This document shows positions 17,110 through 25,660 of a stretch of DNA of 64,000 bases, piece by piece. The first letter of the stretch is position 1, and each line of letters opens with the position of its first letter. The notes under the pieces were generated by a model that worked only from the letters and a program-made list of their open reading frames with translations, was not told where the DNA came from and made no database searches. The DNA is from Bacteroidales bacterium (GTDB lineage: Bacteria; Bacteroidota; Bacteroidia; Bacteroidales; Tenuifilaceae): assembly GCA_016931855.1 (NCBI GenBank), contig JAFGDZ010000068.1:62001-126000 (forward strand). Direction: 5' to 3'. The translations under genes were made by a program, and so were the position numbers.

Positions 17110-17910
17110 ATGAAACTATTCTACAGAAACATAGGAACGGGGGAGCCCATTGTAGTTCTACATGGGCTTTACGGTTCTTCCGATAACTGGTTAACCGTTG
17201 GGAAGGCGCTTGCAGAGAATAACAGGGTAATCCTATTAGACCAACGCAACCACGGGCAAAGCCCGCATAGCGCCAACCACAACTACGCCCTAATGGCCGA
17301 TGACCTGCACACTTTTTTAGCCTCGGAAAGTATTATAAATCCAATAATTGTAGGGCACTCAATGGGCGGCAAAGTGGCCATGCGGTACACCTTAGAACAC
17401 CCTGACACGGTTAAAGGGCTAATTGTTGTAGATATTTCGCCAGAGGAGTACACAGAACGAAAGCAAAGCGCTGCATCGCACCTGGAGGAACACCGCAGAA
17501 TAATTACAGCCATGCAGGCGCTTCCTTTGGGGCAACTAGACGCAAGAAATGATGCAGATACCCTTTTAAGCGAGGCTATACCTCAAGCAAGGATTCGCCA
17601 GTTCTTACTAAAGAACTTAAAGCGTAACAAAGATGGGGCATTTTACTGGGGACTTAACCTTGATGCCATTCAGCAGAACCTTTTCACCCTTATGGAAGGT
17701 ATAAACAGCAAGGGCTACACCTACAATGGACCAGTGCTGTTTGTAAAGGGAGGCGAATCGGACTACATAACAGATGATAGCAGGAACAGAATAGAGAATA
17801 TCTTTCCCAGTGCTCAAATACGCACAATAGAAAATGCGGGACATTGGGTTCACGCAGAGCAAACGGACAAATTCCTAGAGCTAGTTCAGAGTTTTTTAAT
17901 GCGGATATAA
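17110..17910 (+). CDS. alpha/beta-fold hydrolase (YbfF-like esterase)
   Basis: 266 residues with a complete hydrolase triad: oxyanion loop LHGLYGSSDNW (about 18-28), nucleophile Ser84 in GHSMGGKVAM, an acid in the VVDISPEEY region or later, and His245 in AGHWVHAEQ. The sequence and length match the YbfF/YbdB-type carboxylesterases that hydrolyse short acyl esters or acyl-CoA. There is no signal peptide, so it is cytoplasmic. The substrate cannot be told from sequence. It follows pdxJ on the same strand after a 99-base repeat-like gap and is probably transcribed on its own. Confidence 0.88.
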   Translation: MKLFYRNIGTGEPIVVLHGLYGSSDNWLTVGKALAENNRVILLDQRNHGQSPHSANHNYALMADDLHTFLASESIINPIIVGHSMGGKVAMRYTLEHPDTVKGLIVVDISPEEYTERKQSAASHLEEHRRIITAMQALPLGQLDARNDADTLLSEAIPQARIRQFLLKNLKRNKDGAFYWGLNLDAIQQNLFTLMEGINSKGYTYNGPVLFVKGGESDYITDDSRNRIENIFPSAQIRTIENAGHWVHAEQTDKFLELVQSFLMRI

Positions 17911-17971
17911 GGCTGCGCTCAAAATTACCTTAGCAAGGCAACACTAGCTTGCTACATCAAGAGTTAGGTAC

Positions 17972-18700
17972 CTAATTCTGTACACGCTCAATATTTTCAG
18001 CCTCAATAAGTGGCTCGCCCTTATACTTAAGGAGCAACTGGGCAACCGTTAGCGTATCCTTTTCGCAGTAAACGGCTATACGCTCCACATCGTTCTCATT
18101 GTAAAAGACGTTGGCAACCTGACTCCCATCAATGTCATCTTTGGGTGTAGGGATACCAAACACATAAGCCAATAGGCTTAACGATGTGTAGTGCTTATAA
18201 TCGCCAAACTTCCACAGCTCCATAGTATCAAGAAAAGGAACTTCCCAAGGCTTTTTGCCAGCAACATCAAGCATTGGCGGAATAGGTAATCCATTAATAA
18301 GCATACGGCGAGCAATAAACGGAAAATCAAACTCTTTCCCGTTGTGAGCACAAAGGAACGAGGTGTTGCGCGCCCCAAACCGGTTTAGCATAACAGAAAA
18401 ACCCTCAAGCAGCAATCTCTCATCGGCTCCGGCAAACGACTTCACCCTAAAATAGCGCTGCCCCTCTTTGCTAACAACCATTCCAGCCGATATACATACA
18501 ACTTTACCAAACTCAGCGTAAATTCCAGCACGCTGGTAAACCTGTTCAGGGGTGTCAACCTGAGGATCCTTGGTTAGGGAAACCGCCTTTTTATTCCATA
18601 GAGCCTTGTGCTCTACAGGCAGATTGGAGTAGTTGGAAAACTGAGGAACCGTTTCTATATCAAGAAACAGCACATCCTCAATGCTTACATGGTTTAGCAT
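17972..18700 (-). CDS. predicted DEDDy 3'-5' exonuclease (PolB-exo2 type)
   Basis: 242 residues of the stand-alone exonuclease family related to the proofreading domain of B-family polymerases. Exo I is FLDIETVP (Asp14, Glu16), exo II is SFLCAHNGKEFDFPFIARR, and exo III is IAVYCEKDTLTVAQL with the Asp four residues after Tyr, as in DEDDy enzymes. It probably trims DNA or RNA 3' ends in repair. It starts 11 bases after the uridine kinase stop, so the two genes should be one operon. Confidence 0.86.
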   Translation of the reverse strand: MLNHVSIEDVLFLDIETVPQFSNYSNLPVEHKALWNKKAVSLTKDPQVDTPEQVYQRAGIYAEFGKVVCISAGMVVSKEGQRYFRVKSFAGADERLLLEGFSVMLNRFGARNTSFLCAHNGKEFDFPFIARRMLINGLPIPPMLDVAGKKPWEVPFLDTMELWKFGDYKHYTSLSLLAYVFGIPTPKDDIDGSQVANVFYNENDVERIAVYCEKDTLTVAQLLLKYKGEPLIEAENIERVQN

Positions 18701-18711
18701 AGGCCTTAGGT

Positions 18712-19335
18712 TTAGTCCAATCCGTGTTTACGCAAGGTTTTCTCAATTATTGATGTTAGAATATTTATGGCCACAGAGTTATTTCCACCCTGCGGAACAA
18801 TAATATCAGCATAACGCTTTGTTGGCTCAATAAACTGAAGGTGCATTGGCTTAACCGTTCTCTCGTATCGCTCAAGAACCTTGTTAACCGAGCGCCCCCG
18901 CTCAACAATGTCGCGAGCAATTACTCGGGACAAGCGGTCGTCGGCATCGGCATCAACAAACACTTTAACATCCATTAAATCGCGCAGCTCAGGATGAGTA
19001 AGAATTAGAATCCCCTCCACAATAACAACATGACGGGGATTAATCCGAACAGACTCCTTTGCCCGCGCACAGGTTAAGTAGGAGTATATAGGCTGCTCAA
19101 TGTGCCTACCCTCTTTTAACGCCTGCACATGTTTTACTAAAAGTTCAAACTCAATAGAAGCAGGATGGTCGAAATTTATCTCCTGACGCTCCTCTAATGG
19201 AAGATGAGAATTATCGCGATAGTATGAATCCTGAGGAATTACAACAACTTCACCAGGAGGGAGTAATTCTACTATCCGTTTTACAACGGTAGTTTTACCA
19301 GAACCAGTGCCTCCTGCAATACCAATTACAAGCAT
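18712..19335 (-). CDS. udk: uridine kinase
   Basis: 207 residues. The P-loop GIAGGTGSGKTTV lies at about 5-17; QDSYYRDNSHLPLEERQEINFDHP is the substrate-binding segment, and VEGILILTHPELRD and RDIVERGRSVNKVLERYERTVKPM are family signatures. It phosphorylates uridine and cytidine in pyrimidine salvage. It is the first gene of a two-gene unit with the exonuclease gene and is divergent from manA. Confidence 0.95.
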   Translation of the reverse strand: MLVIGIAGGTGSGKTTVVKRIVELLPPGEVVVIPQDSYYRDNSHLPLEERQEINFDHPASIEFELLVKHVQALKEGRHIEQPIYSYLTCARAKESVRINPRHVVIVEGILILTHPELRDLMDVKVFVDADADDRLSRVIARDIVERGRSVNKVLERYERTVKPMHLQFIEPTKRYADIIVPQGGNNSVAINILTSIIEKTLRKHGLD

Positions 19336-19488
19336 CGCATTAAAATCGTTAAAGTTCTTAACTTTGTTTGGTCATTTTACACTGTGCTAAAGTACAAATC
19401 TTTTGCAAACATTAGCGACCGTAAAACAAATTCTATCAAGTTGTTAAATGCATAAAAACGCTAGGCAACTGAAAAACAAGCAGAAAAC

Positions 19489-20475
19489 ATGAGCGAACTA
19501 TATCCCCTAAAATTTAAACCACAGCTAAAGGAGCGCATTTGGGGCGGGAATCAACTCTCCACTCTACTCAACAAACCCACTGAAAACACAGAAAAAGCAT
19601 ACGGCGAGAGCTGGGAAATAAGCGGAGTAGAAAACAGCATATCGGTTGTATCAAACGGGTTTCTAGCGGGGAACAACTTAGAGGAGCTTATTGAAATCTA
19701 CATGGGCGATTTAGTTGGCGACAAAGTTTTTGATAGGTTTGGGCTAGAATTCCCCCTACTCATAAAACTTATTGATGCCAAGGAAGCACTATCTATTCAG
19801 GTTCACCCCAACGACGAGTTGGCCATGGAGCGCCACCAAACCTCTGGCAAAACCGAGCTATGGTATGTTATAAATAGCGGTAGCGATGCCGAAATAATTA
19901 CAGGTTTTTCAAAAGCAACCACAAAAAACGAGTACCTAGACTACCTTAACAGCGGTAGAATAAAGGAACTGCTAAACGTTGAGAAGGCGAGCAAAGGAGA
20001 TGTGTTCTTTATTCCATCGGGACGCGTTCATGCCATTGGTGCTGGCATACTACTTGCCGAGATACAGCAAACATCGGATATAACCTATCGCATATACGAC
20101 TGGGATAGAACCGATGCCAACGGAAACACCAGAGAGCTCCACACCGAACTTGCCGTTGATGCAATAGACTTTAAGCACTACTCAGACTACAAGGTAGCAT
20201 CGCCCGATGAGATTAATAAAACACACGAACTTACTACTTGCAAGTATTTCACAACCAACAAGCTATCGTTTAGTAAGACTTTTGCACGCGACTACAACTT
20301 TATAGACTCCTTTGTTGTTTACCTTTGCACTGAAGGCGCGTTTAAAATTGTGTACGGAAGCGGCATTTCTACTTCAGTTTTTCAGGGGGAAACTGTACTT
20401 TTGCCCGCCGACCTAAAGAATGTGATGCTAAAACCAGAACCATTCTCAACTATTTTGGAAACATACATTAAATAA
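19489..20475 (+). CDS. manA: mannose-6-phosphate isomerase, class I
   Basis: 328 residues, the short Bacteroidota form. Zinc ligands are visible: Gln104 and His106 in IQVHPND, Glu123 in KTELWYVI, and His181 in GRVHAIGAG. RIWGGNQLSTLL near the start and TYRIYDWDRTDANGNTRELH further on are typical. It interconverts mannose 6-phosphate and fructose 6-phosphate, feeding GDP-sugar synthesis or mannose use. A TAACTTTG octamer at 19359-19366 could be a -7 element, though it lies about 120 bases upstream of the ATG and lacks a partner. Confidence 0.94.
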   Translation: MSELYPLKFKPQLKERIWGGNQLSTLLNKPTENTEKAYGESWEISGVENSISVVSNGFLAGNNLEELIEIYMGDLVGDKVFDRFGLEFPLLIKLIDAKEALSIQVHPNDELAMERHQTSGKTELWYVINSGSDAEIITGFSKATTKNEYLDYLNSGRIKELLNVEKASKGDVFFIPSGRVHAIGAGILLAEIQQTSDITYRIYDWDRTDANGNTRELHTELAVDAIDFKHYSDYKVASPDEINKTHELTTCKYFTTNKLSFSKTFARDYNFIDSFVVYLCTEGAFKIVYGSGISTSVFQGETVLLPADLKNVMLKPEPFSTILETYIK

Positions 20476-20598
20476 AAAGCCCCATTCGCTTTAAAAAAAG
20501 GTGTATTTATGGGCATTTTACTTTCATCCATAAAATTGACAAAATGTTACCTAACACGCATTAATGTGAATAGATTTTTTTAGTAACTTCAAACATTG

Positions 20599-21189
20599 AT
20601 GGACAATGTAATCTACTTCATAAAATCTACCCTCTCCAACGAGATGGCATCTAGTGGTTTTCCCCTTATATATAAGGGCGAAGTAAACCACCAGATTATG
20701 CGTTCTTTTGCCTTTATGGCAAACCGTAAGATTGCTGAAAAAAACCTGTCAACATCGGTTAGGAAAAGAGTTTTCCATATTATGATTGAGTGCCTGCAGA
20801 ACGTAACCAAGCACTCCGACGACTTTGACGAAACCGAGAAGCACATTGGAAACGGCCTTTTTATTGTTGGAGAAAATAAGGACTCCTTTTACGTGATTAC
20901 AGGAAACCTTGTTGATAACGACAAAGTAAAAAACCTCCAGGATAGAATAGATCTTTTAAACAGGCTTACACCCAAACAGATAAAAGATGCGTTTCTTAAG
21001 CAGATGGTGGAAGGAGAACTTACAGAGAAAGGTGGAGCAGGACTTGGGCTAATTGACATTGCCCGCAAATCGAGCAGAAAGCTATACTACCACTTTGTTC
21101 CGTACGATGCCAACAGAAATTACTTTATACTTGCCATTACAATCCCATTTGAACAGGACTTAAGTGAGACCGAGGACGCTGAAGATTAG
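20599..21189 (+). CDS. SiaB-like protein kinase (DUF6272)
   Basis: 196 residues from the ATG at 20599; a TTG one codon earlier is unlikely to be used. The region FHIMIECLQNVTKHSDDF (about 55-73) resembles the N-box of GHKL ATPases, and GGAGLGLIDIARKSSRKLYY (about 148-167) the G-box, as in SiaB-type threonine kinases and anti-sigma-like kinases. Such proteins phosphorylate STAS-domain partners in partner-switching pathways. No STAS partner or PP2C phosphatase gene is adjacent. The protein is cytoplasmic. The kinase activity is inferred from family resemblance. Confidence 0.78.
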   Translation: MDNVIYFIKSTLSNEMASSGFPLIYKGEVNHQIMRSFAFMANRKIAEKNLSTSVRKRVFHIMIECLQNVTKHSDDFDETEKHIGNGLFIVGENKDSFYVITGNLVDNDKVKNLQDRIDLLNRLTPKQIKDAFLKQMVEGELTEKGGAGLGLIDIARKSSRKLYYHFVPYDANRNYFILAITIPFEQDLSETEDAED

Positions 21190-21304
21190 TTTCCCATTCC
21201 ATTAAATTGGCACGCTTTTTATAGAACTGTTTTAGTTTTAAAACGCTTTTACTATAATTGCTAACTCAAAGCGCACTATTGGAAAAACCGAAATACTTTA
21301 CACA

Positions 21305-22291
21305 ATGAGAACATTATCGCTACTATACTGCTTGCTTTTGTTAGGAACGCCTCTTTTTTCCCAAGTACCCAGAAACACCAGCGAGGAAGAGGAGCGCGCA
21401 CGGGTATCAAGGAACAAGATTAAGCAAACCACCCAGTGGATTCATAAGTACAAACAAGGCAAGCCCGATCCGAAAGGATATAAAGCCACAGAAACCAAGT
21501 ACGACAAGAACGGAAACCCAATAGAGGTAATTAACTACCGCGCTAACGGAGAGGTTTCGTCTAGGCTACTATACAAATACGACAAGAGCAACAACCGTAT
21601 AGAGTACCTCAAAATTGAGAAAATGAACAAACCTCAGCCAGAGGTAACCTTTAAGCAGGTGTTTAGCTACGATGCTCAAGGGAAAAAGGTTCTTGAGGTG
21701 GGGTTTGATGGTACCGCTGGGTATAAAATAGATTACACCTACCATGCTGATGGTAAACCCAAGGACATTCTTAAATACAATGCCAGCAAACAAATTGTGG
21801 AAAAATGGGATTACTCCTACACTGAAAACAAGCAGGTCATTAAAATTTACAAACCCGAAAACAAGCTTGACCACACCGTTGAAAAAACATACAACAAAGC
21901 GGATAGACTTGTAGTAGAAACAAGGTTTGCAGCCGATGGCAAAGAGCTAAGAAAGGTGAATTTCACATACAACAAGGACGGTAAGGTGTTGGAAGAAACA
22001 GAGTACTACTCAACTACGTTCTCGAAAAAACTTATCTACTCCTACAACGCAAAGAACCTACTTATAAAGGTTGAGCAGGAGCAACAAGAGGGAGATAAAA
22101 TAGTTTATAGCACCTTTATTTACGATAATAACGAAAACTTGCTTGAAGAAAGTTGGTTTGATGGGGATCCTAGCGATTACTCAAAAAAAGAGTCGAATTA
22201 CGACAAGAAGAGCAATGTAACCGAAGTTGAATCTTACTACGCTCCATACAAATACCGCTCACTTTACAAGTACACATACGAGTACTTTTAG
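21305..22291 (+). CDS. exported protein with YD-like (RHS-type) repeats
   Basis: 328 residues with a signal peptide (MRTLSLLYCLLLLGTPLFSQ). The mature part is a run of about ten beta-hairpin repeats of the form K-Y-D-x-x-G-x-x-x-E-x-x-Y, such as TKYDKNGNPIEVINYRANGE, FSYDAQGKKVLEVGFDG and FTYNKDGKVLEETEYY. These resemble the YD repeats of RHS shells but form a short stand-alone solenoid with no toxin domain. It is probably periplasmic or surface-exposed and may be a scaffold or binding protein. It follows the SiaB-like gene after about 115 bases and ends at a clear terminator. Confidence 0.75.
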   Translation: MRTLSLLYCLLLLGTPLFSQVPRNTSEEEERARVSRNKIKQTTQWIHKYKQGKPDPKGYKATETKYDKNGNPIEVINYRANGEVSSRLLYKYDKSNNRIEYLKIEKMNKPQPEVTFKQVFSYDAQGKKVLEVGFDGTAGYKIDYTYHADGKPKDILKYNASKQIVEKWDYSYTENKQVIKIYKPENKLDHTVEKTYNKADRLVVETRFAADGKELRKVNFTYNKDGKVLEETEYYSTTFSKKLIYSYNAKNLLIKVEQEQQEGDKIVYSTFIYDNNENLLEESWFDGDPSDYSKKESNYDKKSNVTEVESYYAPYKYRSLYKYTYEYF

Positions 22292-22310
22292 CAACAAATA
22301 ACATTACACC

Positions 22311-22350
22311 AAAAACCTTAAAAGAACCCCTTTTAAGGTTTTTCTTTTTA
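22311..22350 (+). terminator. intrinsic terminator after the YD-repeat gene
   Basis: A perfect 14-base inverted repeat (AAAAACCTTAAAAG / CTTTTAAGGTTTTT) with a 5-base loop, followed by more T. It lies about 20 bases after the stop at 22291. Confidence 0.82.
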
Positions 22351-22365
22351 AACTGACCTCACCCC

Positions 22366-23235
22366 ATGGATAAGAATACACTTGAAAAAAGAGTTCTTAA
22401 GGTACAGCGAGACGAGCTAACTGGGCATTATATATACAAAAAGCTTGCTGCTGCAGAAAAGAACAACCACAACAAGAGAATTCTGGAACAAATAGCAGCA
22501 GATGAACTAGAGCATTACAACTTCTTTAGGCAAATATCGGGGAAAGCGGTAAAGCACAGCAAAGCCAAGGTAATGCTCTACTACCTAATAGCACGAACTC
22601 TAGGTGTAACCTTTGGCGTAAAGCTAATGGAGAAGCAAGAACTAAATGCACAAAGGTACTATACCGAGATAGCGCACCTTGTTCCATCTGTTGACAAAAT
22701 AATAGAAGCAGAGGAGCAACATGAGACCCAACTAATAAACATGCTTAAAGAAGAAAAACTGAACTACGTTGGCTCCATTGTACTTGGATTAAACGATGCA
22801 CTTGTTGAACTAACAGGAACCCTTGCAGGGCTTACCTTTGCCCTACAAAAAACAGATTTAATAGCCGTTGTTGGACTAATAACAGGAATTGCAGCATCGC
22901 TCTCAATGGCCGCATCGGAATACCTCTCAACCAAAGCCGAGAACGAGAATGAAAACGCACTAAAATCGGCCATATATACAGGGATAGCCTACATTGCTAC
23001 AGTACTCATACTTGTAACCCCGTACTTTTTTATAGACCATTACATGCTCGCGCTATCCGCAACAATTGCTAATGCCATTTTAATAATCCTCGCATTTAAC
23101 TATTACATTGCAATTGCTAAGGACTTAAACTTCAAAAGAAGATTTGTGGAGATGGCAGCAATAAGCCTTGGTGTAGCAGCCCTCTCATTTGGCATTGGAG
23201 TACTAGTTAGAACCTTTTTAGGGGTCGATATTTAG
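22366..23235 (+). CDS. ferritin-like/VIT1 fusion iron transporter (MbfA-type)
   Basis: 289 residues. Residues 1-130 are a ferritin-like four-helix domain with diiron ligands: Glu17, Glu47 and His50 (ELEH), Glu92, and Glu116 and His119 (EEQH). Residues 135-289 form a VIT1/CCC1 membrane domain (IVLGLNDALVELTGTLAGLTFAL, then SLSMAASEYLSTKAE and further hydrophobic helices). In alphaproteobacteria this arrangement (MbfA) exports iron under iron or peroxide stress. The protein sits in the inner membrane with the diiron domain in the cytoplasm. A flavin reductase gene follows after 38 bases, which may be meaningful because reduced flavin releases ferric iron. Confidence 0.88.
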   Translation: MDKNTLEKRVLKVQRDELTGHYIYKKLAAAEKNNHNKRILEQIAADELEHYNFFRQISGKAVKHSKAKVMLYYLIARTLGVTFGVKLMEKQELNAQRYYTEIAHLVPSVDKIIEAEEQHETQLINMLKEEKLNYVGSIVLGLNDALVELTGTLAGLTFALQKTDLIAVVGLITGIAASLSMAASEYLSTKAENENENALKSAIYTGIAYIATVLILVTPYFFIDHYMLALSATIANAILIILAFNYYIAIAKDLNFKRRFVEMAAISLGVAALSFGIGVLVRTFLGVDI

Positions 23236-23273
23236 AACGCATAGCTAACGAACCCACCCAAAAACACTACAAC

Positions 23274-23792
23274 ATGTCACTATTAGAAGATTTTACGCAA
23301 ATTAACCCACTGTTACTCGACCTAAAAGTGTTTGACCTAATAGACAACCAGTGGATGCTAATTACGGCGGGGAACACAGACAAGATGAACACCATGACCG
23401 CCTCCTGGGGAACATTAGGCATACTATGGAACAAGCCCATAGCAATAATCTTTATAAGGCCACAGCGGTACACTTACGAATTTATTGAGGCCAATGACCT
23501 ATTTAGCCTAAGCTTCTTTGACGAGAGCTACAGAGATGCCCTTGAGTTCTGCGGAACAAAGTCGGGCAGAGATTACAACAAGCCAGAGGAAACAGGGCTT
23601 ACAACCACACCTACGCCAAACGGAGCTATTGCGTTTAACGAAGCAGAGCTAATACTTGAGTGCAAAAAATTATACTTTGGCGACATCAAGGAGATGAACT
23701 TTTTAGACCCAACCATTGTTTCAAGAAACTACCCACATAAAGATTTTCATCGGTTTTACATTGGAGAAATCATTGGTAGCTACAAAAGGTAA
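23274..23792 (+). CDS. flavin reductase family protein
   Basis: 172 residues of the FMN-binding split-barrel family. MLITAGNTDKMNTMTASWGTLG (about 29-50) and KPIAIIFIRPQRYTYEFIE match the FMN-binding core, and FDESYRDALEFCGTKSGRD is typical of this group in Bacteroidota and Firmicutes. It probably reduces flavin, or uses bound flavin to reduce another substrate, in the cytoplasm. Its TAA overlaps the ATG of the next gene (TAATG), so the two are translationally coupled. Co-location with the iron transporter suggests a part in iron mobilisation, which is inference. Confidence 0.88.
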   Translation: MSLLEDFTQINPLLLDLKVFDLIDNQWMLITAGNTDKMNTMTASWGTLGILWNKPIAIIFIRPQRYTYEFIEANDLFSLSFFDESYRDALEFCGTKSGRDYNKPEETGLTTTPTPNGAIAFNEAELILECKKLYFGDIKEMNFLDPTIVSRNYPHKDFHRFYIGEIIGSYKR

Positions 23793-24193
23793 TGAATACA
23801 GCAAATTACACTGTACTTATTTACGATAGCAGCTGTGCCCTTTGTTCATGGGCTGTACGGCTGGTATTGGCCATAGACAAAAAAGACAGAATACGACTAT
23901 CGTCACAGCAAACACCCTTTGCAAAAGAGGTAATAGCGTGGAGTAGCATAAATGCAAACAGTACAGTAATTGCGGTAAAAGGAAATCAGATTAAATCCAA
24001 AAGTGCAGCAATACTTTTAACGCTGCACGAAATTGGAGGAGTATGGAGCCTCGTATCCAAACTCATGAAGCTAATCCCCCCTGAATTGCTAGACAAAATG
24101 TATGATTTAATAGCAAAAAACAGAACAAAATTTGGTAACCAAACAAGCTGCATTGCCGTAAAGCCTAAGTATAAACACAAATTTCTAATGTAA
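23792..24193 (+). CDS. DCC-family (DUF393) thiol-disulfide protein
   Basis: 133 residues. The family-defining DxxCxxC motif is present as DSSCALCSW, with cysteines at about 15 and 18 after a VLIYDSS strand, as in thioredoxin-fold DCC proteins. KGNQIKSKSAAILLTLHEIGGVW and LYDLIAKNR-like MYDLIAKNRTKFG are the other conserved parts. A redox role is generally assumed but unproved. It is coupled to the flavin reductase gene by a one-base overlap. Confidence 0.85.
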   Translation: MNTANYTVLIYDSSCALCSWAVRLVLAIDKKDRIRLSSQQTPFAKEVIAWSSINANSTVIAVKGNQIKSKSAAILLTLHEIGGVWSLVSKLMKLIPPELLDKMYDLIAKNRTKFGNQTSCIAVKPKYKHKFLM

Positions 24194-24208
24194 TTCGCTT
24201 AGTCCGTA

Positions 24209-24226
24209 GTATTGCTAGTGCAATAC
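24209..24226. repeat. short perfect inverted repeat
   Basis: GTATTGC-TAGT-GCAATAC, a 7-base-arm palindrome with a 4-base loop. It lies 16 bases after the DCC gene and about 44 bases before the DUF3078 gene. There is no T-run after it, so it may be an operator or an RNA hairpin rather than a terminator. Confidence 0.45.
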
Positions 24227-24269
24227 GCGTGTAAAAAACATACTAAGCATTTTTATTCTTAGGCTGAAT

Positions 24270-25247
24270 ATGCAAGGAGGAACAAAACTAAAAATCCTAG
24301 CCTTGCTTTTTATTGTATCAATATCAGTAAAAGTAAAGGCATTTAGCACCCCCTTTATTGTGGAGCAGGATACAACTACTGCAGACACACTTAAGCCCAC
24401 TCCCACATGGGTTATCAAAGGTAACTTTGCAATTACGTTTAGTCAAATATCCTTAGCAAACTGGGTGGCTGGAGGAGAGAATGCAATCTCGGGGAACGGG
24501 TCAACGCTTATTACGGCCAACTACTCCAAAGGGAAGAACAAATGGGACAACACCCTTGATGTTGGCTATGGGTTAACCCGACAAGGAAAAGATAAGCAGA
24601 TAAAGAATGAGGATCGTATAGACATATCCTCCATATATGGCCGTAACGCAAGTAAAAAATGGTACTACAGCACGATGCTTGGATTTAAAACCCAGTTTGC
24701 AAAGGGGTATAAGTACCCCAACGACTCCACTGCTATCTCAGATTTCATGGCACCTGCATACCTTCAGCTCTCTCTGGGGATGAACTACAAGCCAAACAAT
24801 TTATTTAACGTGATGATATCCCCTGTATCAGGGAAACTGACCATTGTTAACGTACAGGAACTTGCAAACAAAGGCTCATTTGGAGTTACACCTGCAAAAT
24901 ACGATGAGAACGGGAACCTAATTAAGCAAGGAGAAAACACGAGAACTGAGCTTGGAGGATCGGTAAAGATTCTTTACACCAATGAGTTCTGGCAAAAAAA
25001 AGTGGGCTTTAGGTCTAAAACGGAATTTTTCTCTAACTATATGGATAAACCCCAAAACATTGATATTAGCTGGGATATAACTATTGAGTTTAGGATAACC
25101 ACATACATATCGGCAAAAGTGCAAACCTGGATGCTATACGATAATGACCAGAAGGTGGAGGTGAAGAGTCAGAATGGGGAAACCAAAAAAGTATCTAAAG
25201 TACAGGTTAAGGAGATGCTGGGAATAGGCTTCGCTTACAAGTTCTAA
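24270..25247 (+). CDS. DUF3078 outer-membrane protein
   Basis: 325 residues with a signal peptide (about 1-24). WVIKGNFAITFSQISLANWVAGGENAISGN matches the start of the DUF3078 domain, where the LANW.AGGE phrase recurs in the family. The rest is amphipathic strands typical of a porin-like barrel, ending KEMLGIGFAYKF with a C-terminal aromatic. The function is unknown. It overlaps the convergent S4 gene by 4 bases, with no terminator between them. Confidence 0.86.
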   Translation: MQGGTKLKILALLFIVSISVKVKAFSTPFIVEQDTTTADTLKPTPTWVIKGNFAITFSQISLANWVAGGENAISGNGSTLITANYSKGKNKWDNTLDVGYGLTRQGKDKQIKNEDRIDISSIYGRNASKKWYYSTMLGFKTQFAKGYKYPNDSTAISDFMAPAYLQLSLGMNYKPNNLFNVMISPVSGKLTIVNVQELANKGSFGVTPAKYDENGNLIKQGENTRTELGGSVKILYTNEFWQKKVGFRSKTEFFSNYMDKPQNIDISWDITIEFRITTYISAKVQTWMLYDNDQKVEVKSQNGETKKVSKVQVKEMLGIGFAYKF

Positions 25248-25657
25248 TCATCATCCCAATCATCAATAAATGATGATGCTCCCCTTACGTCATCAAGAGT
25301 TCGGCGTTCCTTCTTTGTTGGCCTGCCAGCCCCTCTTTCGCGGGAGCCGTTAAACGCCATAAAATCAGGATTCAGCTTATCTAGTTCTGTTTGTGGGGTT
25401 AGATTCTCCAGGTAATCGGCAATGAGCTTTGCTCCCACCCTATTGCTGGGAATACCCAACACCTTAAAGGTGTAAACAACAGGTGGCTTACGAACGGTTA
25501 CAGTATCGCCAACACGAACATCTTTGGCAGGCTTAACCTGTGCTTCGTTAATAGTTACACGCCCCTTTTTGCAGGCCTCGGCAGCTATAGATCGGGTTTT
25601 AAATACCCGAACCGACCAAAGCCACTTATCAATCCGTTTTTCATCGGTAGCAGCCAT
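25244..25657 (-). CDS. S4-domain RNA-binding protein (Hsp15-like)
   Basis: 137 residues. The S4 domain occupies about 6-70 (RIDKWLWSVRVFKTRSIAAEACKKG, VTINEAQVKPAKDVRVGDTV), followed by a basic and then acidic tail. Hsp15-type proteins bind free 50S subunits carrying nascent chains and help to recycle stalled ribosomes. It is the last gene of the rplY-pth-S4 unit, 3 bases after pth; both other members also act in translation. Confidence 0.88.
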   Translation of the reverse strand: MAATDEKRIDKWLWSVRVFKTRSIAAEACKKGRVTINEAQVKPAKDVRVGDTVTVRKPPVVYTFKVLGIPSNRVGAKLIADYLENLTPQTELDKLNPDFMAFNGSRERGAGRPTKKERRTLDDVRGASSFIDDWDDD

Positions 25658-25660
25658 AAC

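Noticed and set aside
20476-20598. Possible terminator after manA (GCCCCAT / ATGGGC)
   Set aside because: The loop of more than 20 bases and the short arms make it too weak to call.
21305-22291. RHS toxin or polymorphic toxin reading of the YD-repeat protein
   Set aside because: It lacks the core RHS repeat-associated domain, a C-terminal toxin domain and an immunity gene.
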